A stretch of 64,000 nt of DNA, taken from Cinclus cinclus. Taxonomy: Eukaryota; Chordata; Aves; Passeriformes; Cinclidae. Positions 57,901-64,000 of this stretch are shown here, in pieces (position 1 is the first letter of the stretch; every line of letters begins with the position of its first letter). The notes under the pieces were generated by a model, which worked only from the letters and a program-made list of their open reading frames with translations, did no database searches and was not told the origin of the DNA. Where the stretch lies: NCBI RefSeq assembly GCF_963662255.1, contig NC_085046.1, positions 99,527,324 to 99,591,323 on the forward strand, read 5' to 3'. Both the position numbers and the translations under genes were made by a program.

Positions 57901-59595
57901 AGTTGTTAGTGGGCTTTGCCAGTCTAGCACAAATGTTTCTGGTTCCTAGATAAAGCAGGCTTTCAGCTTTTCTGATCTTAATCTGACTGCTTTACAAAAT
58001 AAGAGATATTTTTAGAAGTTGATTTTGTCCTTTATCAGGATTTTTACAAGGTATAATGTGCCAGAAATTATACCTCCTGTGCTGGACATGAAGGCAATGA
58101 TATTTTAAGTCCCATTTAGCTTATGTCAGTTTTTAATGAGGTTTTTTGAATGATTCTGTTTTTATCTCTCCTCACGATGCTCAGCCTTTAGGGTGGCAAA
58201 GTAATTCTCAGAGTATGAGTCTTACGCAGTGTTGAATACGTACGTGGTAGATTTTTCTACTTCTTTGCATTTGGGATGGTAGGAGAAAAGTACATGAACA
58301 TGGTGGGAAGATGGGTAGTAGAAGAAGGTGCCTTTGTATTTTGGGGAGCTGTTGTGCATCATTTTTTCAGAAAGGGTTTTCCTTAAGACATTTGAAAAAA
58401 ATGTCAGGTGAATCTTAATTGGTGTTTTCCATATTTTTGCTGTGTATTTATGCATATCTTCTTACATTTCATGCAGAGATACTGTAGCTGAAACATCTGG
58501 TTTCAAACTCTGCTGGCCTACTGTTTAAGTCTAATAGTTTAACTTCATTCCTTGATCAATGTTTGATACTTGTGGTGTCACTTCTGGCGGTGGTGTTTGC
58601 TTCTCCCAGTTGGTGTGTGAGTCAATACACAAATCTCACTGCTTCATGAGTTCACTGCCATTAACTACCAATATAAAGATACTTGGATTTATTTTAATCT
58701 ATACTGTAGGCAAGTTTAGGCATATCCTGATGTTCCTTCTGCACAGTTATCATCGTTCTGTGACTTGCCTCCCAGGATCTTGGCCTTGCTACTGTTTGGG
58801 ATGACCAGCTCTCCTATCTGTTGTCACCAGCATTAGCAGCCTATGAGCTTGAACGCACAACAGGTGTTTCTGCAGGAAATGAAGAGTTTCAGGATTCCGT
58901 AAGGAGAGCGGTACCTGATGGTCACACCTTCAAAGGGTTTCCCATCCATTTTGTGCACAGAAATGCCAGGAGAGCATTTGCCACATGTCTTCGGTAAGTC
59001 TAAGTGTAAAGATATAGACATATCTTAAAACTAAATAGTAATCCTTAATTGCTAATTTCAACTAATTTTTAAATAATGAGTTTTAAAGAAAATTAATTTC
59101 CTTAGGTTAAAACTGGAGGAAGAGTGCTGTGGTATGTGTAATGGATCATGGGGTACAGAGCTTTTAGGTTACATTGGTGATGCAGTGGTGATAGACCTCT
59201 TGTGTATTGAACTGAAGAACATGGGGTTAATTTAATTTTGCTGCACTTGTTAAAAATGATCAGCAGTTGTGTCATTCTTCTCCAAGGCAACAGGCCTTGC
59301 ACTATAGAGCAGTTTTATTATTTGTATTAATGGACTCATGATATTCATTGTTACTTAAATGCTAGTCAAACTTTAAAAAAAGTGCACTGTGTAATCAAAA
59401 ATTTTAACAGTGTCTTAGGATTGTCTGTTACTCCTGTGTTTCTTTTTGTCATATAGGTCTGCTTTTTGTGAAGAAATAATCTGTTGTAGGGGAGACCAAG
59501 TGCGACTTGCAGTTCGTGTACGAGTGTTTGTGTACCCTGAATCTGCCTGTGCTGTTTGGATCATGTTTGCTTGTAAATACCGTTCTGTCCTTTGA
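45891..59595 (+). CDS. CEP76: CEP76, centrosomal protein of 76 kDa; complete gene span, 12 exons
   Basis: The family protein sits at the centriole, interacts with CP110, and limits centriole re-duplication. Coding exons are 45891-45953, 47188-47343, 47664-47745, 48104-48328, 48843-49028, 50727-50824, 51468-51596, 53976-54167, 56128-56294, 57193-57526, 58776-58993 and 59457-59595. They join in phase to 662 aa (human 659). The N-terminus is MSLPPEKASELKQIIHQQL. A C2-like domain lies at about 100-265 (LYLQVLGGKAFLDHL, FGETTLVASYFLEW). A transglutaminase/protease-like fold spans about 310-560, with GDCEDHANLLC (Cys380, Asp382, His383) and GVPHTW (His411). The C-terminus is WIMFACKYRSVL. Whether the fold is enzymatically active is not shown by sequence. 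The stop is followed by AATAAA at 59788. Confidence 0.97.
45954..47187 (+). other. CEP76: CEP76 intron 1
   Basis: A 1.2-kb intron. The first 280 bp are GC-rich island sequence, followed by a CR1 fragment at 46232-46659 and then AT-rich DNA. Confidence 0.85.
46232..46659 (+). repeat. CR1 LINE fragment, sense
   Basis: It contains AAGCGGGTCCAGAGGAGGC, CCCGGAGAAGAGGCGACTCG, TATAGCAGCCTTCCCAGTAC, GGAACAGGTTGCCCAGAGAA and CCCATCCCTGGAGGTGTTCA in CR1 order. It ends with the typical TCATTCTGTGATTCTAA at 46659. Confidence 0.92.
47188..47343 (+). CDS. CEP76: CEP76 coding exon 2
   Basis: It encodes residues 22-73, MDVHGRIREVLAETIREELA ... GIIDDVMKELKFVT, with strong identity to mammals. Acceptor CTTTCAG, donor GTATGT, phase 0. 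Confidence 0.97.
47344..47663 (+). other. CEP76: CEP76 intron 2
   Basis: A 320-bp intron. Nothing else was recognised. Confidence 0.85.
47664..47745 (+). CDS. CEP76: CEP76 coding exon 3
   Basis: It encodes residues 74-100, DVNETERTLASKRSTHFVDR then EPPVLKK, plus one base of Thr101. It is a variable linker with little identity to mammals apart from the end, but the phase and position fit. The exon ends in an A run before GTATGT. Confidence 0.88.
47746..48103 (+). other. CEP76: CEP76 intron 3
   Basis: A 358-bp AT-rich intron. Nothing else was recognised. Confidence 0.85.
48104..48328 (+). CDS. CEP76: CEP76 coding exon 4
   Basis: It completes Thr101 and runs to residue 175: SIDPTRRYLYLQVLGGKAFL ... 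QDGFLLEIHKDSL. This is the first half of the C2-like domain, including the conserved FRSKPVPCACEPDF. Confidence 0.97.
   Translation, partial: LALTQHGGIFTFRFWVEKLFWTIFRNQSLCLARFVLPSLCVYIFETSASVPNLYPVPVSQIFKMVFYLKYTRIA
48329..48842 (+). other. CEP76: CEP76 intron 4
   Basis: A 514-bp AT-rich intron. The acceptor is AATAACGGCAG. Confidence 0.85.
48843..49028 (+). CDS. CEP76: CEP76 coding exon 5
   Basis: It completes Gly176 and encodes DSSKMVDATTMLSICDPVHM ... FGETTLVASYFLEWRSVLA ... VELLGV, ending one base into the next glycine. This is the second half of the C2-like domain. Confidence 0.97.
49029..50726 (+). other. CEP76: CEP76 intron 5
   Basis: A 1.7-kb intron with a CR1 fragment at 49600-49895. 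The rest is AT-rich and featureless. Confidence 0.85.
49600..49895 (+). repeat. CR1 LINE fragment, sense
   Basis: GATGGATTCAAATTGAATGA, AGGAAGAAATTCCTTCCTGT, GGTTGCCCAGAGAAGCTGTG and a terminal GGTGATCTCTAAGACCTCA follow CR1 3' order. It is moderately decayed. Confidence 0.85.
50727..50824 (+). CDS. CEP76: CEP76 coding exon 6
   Basis: It completes Gly238 and encodes TESKVSVGVLNIRLEMYPHL then NKTLSSEIISTQ to residue 270. Acceptor TTTCAAAG, donor GTAAGT, phase 0. Confidence 0.96.
50825..51467 (+). other. CEP76: CEP76 intron 6
   Basis: A 643-bp AT-rich intron. Nothing else was recognised. Confidence 0.85.
51468..51596 (+). CDS. CEP76: CEP76 coding exon 7
   Basis: It encodes residues 271-313, FSLERQKTAEKERLFLVYAK then QWWREYLQIRPTHNTRLVKI then FAQ. 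QWWREYLQIRP is invariant in the family. Acceptor TATCTGCAG, phase 0. Confidence 0.97.
51597..53975 (+). other. CEP76: CEP76 intron 7
   Basis: A 2.4-kb intron containing an ERV LTR fragment at about 52190-52792. The sequence turns GC-rich in its last 40 bp, running into exon 8. Confidence 0.85.
52190..52792 (+). mobile_element. Endogenous retroviral LTR fragment (probable solo LTR, ERVL-type)
   Basis: Landmarks match an LTR family abundant in songbirds and other Neoaves: AAATCCCAGCTAGCAGCTGA, CACTCCACATCAGTGGGATG, a GGAAAGGAAAAGG-rich stretch, ACAGTGATGCAAAGAC, TTTTATTGCTGAGCAT, GGAATATCCCTTTGGTCAG, and AACACTGTTTTG followed by CAGCACTGTTCT. No internal retroviral coding sequence flanks it, so a solo LTR is likely. 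Family placement is from memory and the borders are approximate. Confidence 0.7.
53976..54167 (+). CDS. CEP76: CEP76 coding exon 8 (GC-rich)
   Basis: It encodes residues 314-377, DENGVNRPVCSYVRPLRAGR ... GGGGGKQEQWCTLLAFLCRNK. Third codon positions are 84% G/C (54 of 64), against 29% (16 of 55) in exon 9. The glycine run is five residues, one more than in human. It forms the start of the transglutaminase-like region. Confidence 0.97.
54168..56127 (+). other. CEP76: CEP76 intron 8
   Basis: A 2-kb intron. The first 60 bp continue the GC-rich patch with a weak CTCF-like motif in reverse at 54176-54194. A TTTTG-rich stretch lies near 54592-54646. The rest is AT-rich. Confidence 0.85.
56128..56294 (+). 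CDS. CEP76: CEP76 coding exon 9
   Basis: It encodes residues 378-432, GDCEDHANLLCSLLLGFGLE ... GVPHTWVVTCGSDGTITFWE then SLTGH, plus two bases of Arg433. It contains the candidate catalytic-type Cys380 and His411 of the transglutaminase/protease-like fold. Acceptor TGTCTAG, donor GTGAGT. Confidence 0.97.
56295..57192 (+). other. CEP76: CEP76 intron 9
   Basis: An 898-bp AT-rich intron. Nothing else was recognised. Confidence 0.85.
57193..57526 (+). CDS. CEP76: CEP76 coding exon 10
   Basis: The largest exon. It completes Arg433 and runs to residue 544: YIHRPINPDDPPLVEQPKPL, YPYRTIGCIFNHQKFFGNCQ ... SEHRK. Strong family identity; phase 0 at the end. Confidence 0.97.
57527..58775 (+). other. 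CEP76: CEP76 intron 10
   Basis: A 1.25-kb intron with a C12 run at 57786-57797. Nothing else was recognised. The acceptor is TGCCTCCCAG. Confidence 0.85.
58776..58993 (+). CDS. CEP76: CEP76 coding exon 11
   Basis: It encodes residues 545-616, DLGLATVWDDQLSYLLSPAL ... GNEEFQDSVRRAVPDGHTFK ... FATCL, plus two bases of Arg617. The donor is GTAAGT. Confidence 0.97.
58994..59456 (+). other. CEP76: CEP76 intron 11
   Basis: A 463-bp AT-rich intron. Nothing else was recognised. Confidence 0.85.
59457..59595 (+). CDS. CEP76: CEP76 coding exon 12 (terminal)
   Basis: It completes Arg617 and encodes SAFCEEIICCRGDQVRLAVR, VRVFVYPESACAVWIMFACK, YRSVL, then TGA. It is almost identical to the mammalian C-terminus. 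Confidence 0.97.
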
Positions 59596-59815
59596 AAAAA
59601 ACCCAAATTATTCATACCTTTTTAGCACTGCAAAATAATGTATGTGGGTGAAAAAATATTCCATTAAAAACTAAGATAGTATTTTATATGAATGACACTG
59701 ATTTTGAACACCACAATGTGTGTATTGTATTAAAGGGGATTGTATACACAGTAATTATTGTATTTATAAAGAGAATGTATACTTTGTAATAAAAGTTGCT
59801 TTTTATATTTATAGG
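59596..59815 (+). other. CEP76: CEP76 3' UTR with poly(A) signal
   Basis: AATAAA at 59788-59793 lies 193 bp after the stop and is the best 3'-end candidate. A longer 3' UTR cannot be excluded. Confidence 0.7.
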
Positions 59816-60118
59816 AATGTGGGTCAAGTTACTAAAATGTGTGCAAAATATAACTGGCTTGTTTTTTGCAGTTCTGAATTGGTGTAAGAATTTATTTAGA
59901 AGTAGGTTGGCTTTACCTCTGCAGGTTAAGAGAATGTTCTGCCTCTTCTTTGCCTGTAGTGTGCAGAGTGCACTTTGTAAGTGACTGAGATCCACTAATA
60001 CTGGTGTTTAAGCATGTGTCCTTCAGACAAAAAAATTTATTTCTACCTCTCGTAGATCTAGCAGTGATTTCTACATTCAGCTTCTGAGAACAGTTCGGTC
60101 AGATAATCTTGATGATCT

Positions 60119-60242
60119 GTGGATATAAAAATATATGGATTTATTTTTAAATATACATTAAGACTTGGATACCTGAAGATCTGTGAATTTAATAATTTAT
60201 GGATTCATTTAAAAATATATTAGGACTTGGATACCTGAAGAT
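60119..60242 (+). repeat. Imperfect 2 x 62-bp tandem duplication
   Basis: The unit containing ATGGATTTATTTTTAAATAT and GACTTGGATACCTGAAGAT occurs twice with a 62-bp period (GACTTGG at 60162 and 60224) and several mismatches. Confidence 0.85.
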
Positions 60243-61273
60243 ATGAATAGCTGTGATGGGTTAGATAAAGTAGTTAAACCTGATGCATTTTTTTTCTTGT
60301 TACCTTAAGAAGTTTCCGAGGGAGAAGTTGTAGACAAACCATTTTGCTTGACAACCATTCATGACTTTGTCTAATTCTGACACTCAGATCTATACTTAAT
60401 TATCCATCTGTGGTTTTGTCTGTCTTAAACCTCTGGGTGATGGTTTTGTTGAGTATCTTTTAAGTCATTATGCTCTGCAAAATGGCAAGGTATTGGGCTT
60501 ACTGAACTTTTCCCTACCATACATCTCATGTTTTTCCCCATGTGGACTCCAGGCATCTCTTCTTGAGGCTGGAACATCTGAAACTGTTTGGTTTCTTCTG
60601 TAGAAGCCATTATGTGTCAGCGATAGCCCATCACTGCCTCCTTTGGTTCTACTTGTAAGAAAGAGGCAACTCTTTCTGCTGGTTCTGGAGCAAAAAAATT
60701 ACCTGATCCTAGAGAATCCTGCAACACATACAGCAGGAGTTTGCATTTTGCATGTACATTTAATCAGCAGTGTGGCCGTGTGACACCATTTTTGTCTTTT
60801 TTCTTCAAGTGTTAAACACTTCCTACGGCAGCAGTGAGGATTTTTAAATTTAGGACTCTAAGAGTACGTTGTGTGCTTACTGGCCTTCCTGCTGACTTTA
60901 CAAGTCTGGTTTTGTGTCATCTTTCATTTTAACACCTGAAAGATCAAAATGCAGTCGTTTTCCTCTTACACAGCATACAGGATGCTGATAAAAGCTCCAC
61001 AAGTGCAATTTCTCCCCCCTGTTTCCTTGTATCTAAATGGAGCCTGAAAGGCTGGATTGTATATTGCATGGTGAATATCGCCAAATTGAACAGCGTTATT
61101 TAAGTAGCAGTTGTATCTTATGTGCACCGCTGTGTGTTACACAAGAGGAAAGAGGGGAAGAGCAGCAGCGTTCGGTACAGCTGGAGGTGAATGGGAAGAG
61201 AGGAGCTGGAATGGGAAGAGCGTGGCTGATGGGGGCTGGTGTCGGGGCCATGCCCAGGTGCAGTACCGCTCCT

Positions 61274-61292
61274 GTACGGCAGGGGGCACTCC
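61274..61292 (+). promoter_or_regulatory. CTCF-like motif
   Basis: GTACGGCAGGGGGCACTCC resembles the CTCF core with CAGGGGGCAC. It lies about 1.1 kb upstream of the SPIRE1 start. Prediction by eye. Confidence 0.4.
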
Positions 61293-62018
61293 CGGCGCTC
61301 GCCCTCACACCCTCCCGGCTCCCAGTGGATCAGGTGCGAACGGGACATTTTTAGTTTCTTTTCACGTCTGAGAGGTAGAACTCTAAAGAGAGAAACGCCG
61401 TGTGTTCGGTGTGAGCTCCAGCTTATTTAGCCTGATGTTTTTCTTCATGAAAATGCGCATTTGCCTGGGGCGAAGCTGGCATGAAGGGCTGTGTTCTTCT
61501 GGTGCCCAGGTGTGTTCAGGGGCAGGGACGTCAGTTTCCAGCTGCTTGGAAGACGATTCCCCTGTTGTTTCCTTTCCACACTGGGCTGGTTTAACTCTGC
61601 TACCCTCTCTCTATGTACCCTGGACGCTTCCAGCCTTGCTGCTGCCGAGGATGGGGCTTTCCCGGAGGCCGTGTTTGCTTCGGGAGGGCAGACCCTGGAA
61701 TTCCAAGGCACTCGCCCTCGCTGCTGTGAAAGCGGGATCCTGCTAGCACGTTTCGCTGTATCCTTGATGGCGCGGGTTGGTGTCCCGCGTTTAACCCTTG
61801 GGGGTGTGCGGGGAGCGTCACCCCGCTTCCCGCCGGCAGCTGTTTGTTTCTGGAGGTGGTGGTTGCCAGCCCTCGGTGCAGAAACAGCGGCTCAGGGCGG
61901 TGGGATGAGTGCAGCACGTGTGTCGGTGCCGGGGCAGAGGGGGGAGCCGAGCGGCCCGGCGGGCGCTGCAGGCGGCGGTTGCCGCGGCGGCCCCGAGTGA
62001 ATCCTCCCCGCGGCGGCC

Positions 62019-62037
62019 GTGCCGGCAGGGGGCGCTG
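62019..62037 (+). promoter_or_regulatory. CTCF-like motif
   Basis: GTGCCGGCAGGGGGCGCTG is a close match to the CTCF consensus, in the same orientation as the sites at 45814 and 61274. It lies 355 bp upstream of the SPIRE1 ATG. Confidence 0.5.
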
Positions 62038-62097
62038 CGGCGGCGGGCGGCGCCGCGCGGCGGGGGCGGGCGAGGACGAGGACGCCATTGCGTTGCT

Positions 62098-62259
62098 ATG
62101 AGCTGTCTCTCCCCCTGCGGCGGCGGCGGGCGGACCGGGCGCCGATCCTGTGCCTGCCTTCCTCCTGACTCCTGCCTGTTTCCTGGCTCCTGCTGCCTGC
62201 CGCGCGGGCCGGGCTGTCCGTCCGGCGGCCTGGTGGCACTAGCGGGGCGGAGAGGATGA
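62098..62259 (+). other. SPIRE1: Upstream ORF 1 in the SPIRE1 leader
   Basis: An ATG reading frame of 53 codons (MSCLSPCGGGGRTGRRSCAC ...) ends at TGA 62257-62259. It is cysteine/glycine-rich and resembles no known protein. It is relevant only if transcription starts upstream of 62098. Confidence 0.4.
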
Positions 62260-62363
62260 GCACGGCGGGACCGGGCGGCAGCAGCAGCAGCAGCACGAGC
62301 AGCAGCATCAGCGCACGCAGCAGCATCAGCAGCCGCTGCCGCGGCGGCGGGGCCGGTCACTGA
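62256..62363 (+). other. SPIRE1: Upstream ORF 2 in the SPIRE1 leader (serine-rich)
   Basis: ATG at 62256-62258 overlaps the stop of upstream ORF 1 as ATGA. It encodes 35 residues with serine runs from the AGC repeat and stops at 62361-62363, 28 bp before the SPIRE1 ATG. The peptide is probably not functional in itself; the arrangement may affect translation. Confidence 0.45.
62278..62335 (+). repeat. Imperfect AGC/CAG trinucleotide repeat in SPIRE1 leader
   Basis: Runs of CAG/AGC triplets are interrupted by ACG, ATC and GCA. The longest pure run is six AGC. A likely length-variable microsatellite in the 5' UTR. Confidence 0.9.
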
Positions 62364-62391
62364 GCGAGGAGCACCGCGGCGGACGCAGGGC

Positions 62392-62701
62392 ATGGAGCCC
62401 CAGCCCGGCGCCTCCCGCCCGGCCGCCGAGGAGGAGGAGGACGGCGGCGGCGGCGGGTCCGGCGGGCAGCCGGAGGCGCTGTCTCTGGAGGAGATCCTCC
62501 GGCTCTACAACCAGCCCATCAACGAGGAGCAGGCGTGGGCCGTGTGTTACCAGTGCTGCTCCTCGCTGCGCGCCCGCGCCCGCCGCGGAGAGACCCCCAC
62601 CGCCAGGCTGGGGGCGGCGGCCGCGCAGCTCCGCGTTTGGAGGGACGGCGGCGTCACCCTGGAGCGGGACGAGCCCGACCGGCCGTCCCCGCCCGCCGCA
62701 G
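62392..62701 (+). CDS. SPIRE1: SPIRE1 coding exon 1 (5' part only), spire-type actin nucleator
   Basis: It encodes residues 1-103 plus one base. A low-complexity N-terminus, [20 protein letters not shown], is followed by [20 protein letters not shown] then [18 protein letters not shown] and [11 protein letters not shown]. This is the start of the KIND domain, which in spire proteins binds formins; later exons (WH2 repeats, spire box, FYVE-like) lie beyond the window. The donor GCAG/GTAAGG splits a glycine codon, as expected from the mammalian VAG junction. The ATG lies in GGGCATGG. SPIRE2 is less likely, since the [20 protein letters not shown] context and the synteny fit SPIRE1. Confidence 0.94.
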
Positions 62702-64000
62702 GTAAGGCCGGGGGTCGGGCACGGGCGGCCGCCCGCCTCCATCAGCCTTTGTCCGGGACGTGAGGGTCCTGCCCGCCCGAGGGTCGCGGTGGGGCGAGCG
62801 CTCGGCTCCTCGGTTGTGCCGGGGGCTATGTGTGGGGGCGTCCGTGTGCGTGTCCCTGCGGCATCTCGGTGTCGTGCGTGGAAAGGTAGAGCCCCTCGCC
62901 TGGGATGCGATCGCCTTCGTGCGGGCACGGGCAGGCGAATGCGGGTTCAGTGTTTTATAATTGCGTCGTCTCTCCTGGTGCGTAATCGATCCCGTGTCAT
63001 CCGCACACCGGGAGTGCCGCTCTTGCGGGCTCCCTGCTCTTTGGGTTCCTCTGGCCGGGCGGTGCATCCCGCAGGGGCTTCTGGAGCAGTTTGGCATCAA
63101 AAGGCACCTATTAGAAATAGATCCATTTAGATGTGTGCTGACACTAAGTAAGTGAGAAAGCCATGTACAGGGGCTTAGCACCTACCATCTGTTTCGTTAA
63201 AATACCCAGGAAAACGTATTTTGCATTGGAAAGGAAAATGTCTGTTTCTCTGCCTTTCAAAGCTTCCGATTTTAAATGTGGAAAGCAGTATTTTGTTGTT
63301 GTTGTTGTTGCAAATAAAGCTCGATTTCTGAAAAGAAATAAAAGATGGGCAGCAGAGGGATGTGGTCGATACATGATGGTATTCCCCAGTACCAGCGTAG
63401 TCCACATTCAACGTCACAGAATTTTCCGGGAAGACTGAGGTTTCATAATTTTAAAGTTGTGTGAATCAGAAGGCAGTGGTAAATTCACAAAATGGGGTTA
63501 ATGGAGCCCTCAGCATTTAGAGCACGAATATTATGCCTGGTGTTACAATTTAATGAAGCCTCTTGATACAGTGCCTGTCTGAAAAGTGTTTTGGCAGAGA
63601 CTTGCAGTAATCCAGTTTGGAGCTAGTGGTACATGCAAATATCAAAATATATTTAGTGGAAGAAAGGACATAATTGAGTTCTGCAATTTTAATGAGTCTA
63701 GTAACGACTTCCATTTAAATGTGATCTGTTTTTTTTTTTCTAAATTGTTTAAAAAACCAGGTCTTTGTAATGTTAATTAAATGCCAGACCAACACCCCAG
63801 AAATTCCAGGAAAATGCTCTCCTGACCAAGGCATCTGCATGTCACAAGCACATTGAAGAGTTCTGTGTTGCATGTCGTGCGCTGCTTTTGCTTACAGTCT
63901 TTTGAGATGACATCAAGACCTTTTCTCTTTCCTGTTGTGGGAAATGCATTCGTTTGCTATATATTCCTTCGTTTTGTGGCTTTTTTTCTTGCTATTGGTG
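62702..64000 (+). other. SPIRE1: SPIRE1 intron 1 (start)
   Basis: GC-rich for about 350 bp, then AT-rich with a TTG microsatellite at 63293-63310. No further SPIRE1 exon is recognised before the window ends. Confidence 0.8.
63293..63310 (+). repeat. (TTG)6 microsatellite
   Basis: Six TTG units in SPIRE1 intron 1. Confidence 0.9.

Larger units (their letters stand above)
59816..61800. other. Intergenic DNA between CEP76 and SPIRE1
   Basis: AT-rich to about 61100, then increasingly GC-rich toward the SPIRE1 island. It contains a 62-bp imperfect tandem duplication and a CTCF-like motif at 61274. No coding exon is recognised on either strand. Confidence 0.65.
61800..63060 (+). promoter_or_regulatory. 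SPIRE1: CpG-island promoter and 5' leader of SPIRE1
   Basis: A dense CpG region surrounds the SPIRE1 start codon at 62392 and continues into intron 1. It contains a CTCF-like site at 62019-62037, GGGGGCGGG near 62062, an upstream-ORF pair and an AGC repeat. There is no TATA box. The start of transcription is not determined. Confidence 0.8.

Noticed and set aside
61909..62259. Long GC-rich reading frames on both strands upstream of and around SPIRE1
   Set aside because: High GC content removes stop codons. The translations are low-complexity Arg/Pro/Ala/Gly strings, and only the SPIRE1 frame shows family similarity.
1..64000. CRISPR arrays, operons, tRNA/rRNA genes, intact retroviral genes
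   Set aside because: None seen. The window is ordinary intron-rich vertebrate DNA with only CR1 fragments and one LTR fragment.

Overview
This window is a stretch of bird nuclear DNA carrying four conserved vertebrate genes. In order they are PTPN2 (+ strand, complete), PSMG2 (- strand, complete), CEP76 (+ strand, complete) and SPIRE1 (+ strand, first coding exon only). This is the gene order known from mammals, seen in reverse. Bird origin is inferred from several CR1 LINE fragments and from an endogenous retroviral LTR, in CEP76 intron 7, that resembles a family widespread in songbirds and other Neoaves. I cannot name the species. All exons were called by reading GT..AG junctions, phase and residue similarity to the known families. 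The joined lengths are 394 or 426 aa (PTPN2), 268 aa (PSMG2) and 662 aa (CEP76).

Layout. 1-5219: intergenic DNA with three CR1 fragments, a CpG-rich block and the PTPN2 CpG-island promoter, which has a full CRE, an NRF1 palindrome and GC boxes. 5220-34855: PTPN2, ten coding exons with long AT-rich introns, and an alternative 3' end matching the two classical isoforms (nuclear TC45 tail ending in PRLTDT, ER-anchored TC48 hydrophobic tail). 35200-38570: gap between convergent 3' ends, with one CR1. 38838-45705: PSMG2, seven exons on the minus strand. 45706-45890: a 185-bp bidirectional promoter shared with CEP76. 45891-59595: CEP76, twelve exons. 59800-61800: intergenic. 61800-63060: SPIRE1 CpG island, 5' leader with overlapping upstream ORFs and an AGC repeat, then coding exon 1. 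The rest is SPIRE1 intron 1.

The genes do not form a pathway. PTPN2 is a tyrosine phosphatase, PSMG2 a proteasome assembly chaperone, CEP76 a centriolar protein and SPIRE1 an actin nucleator. I found no CRISPR array, operon, viral gene set or other novel system. The points most worth checking are the PTPN2 alternative splice sites, the compact PSMG2/CEP76 promoter, the GC-rich CEP76 exon 8, CTCF-like motifs, and the start-stop overlapping upstream ORFs ahead of SPIRE1.
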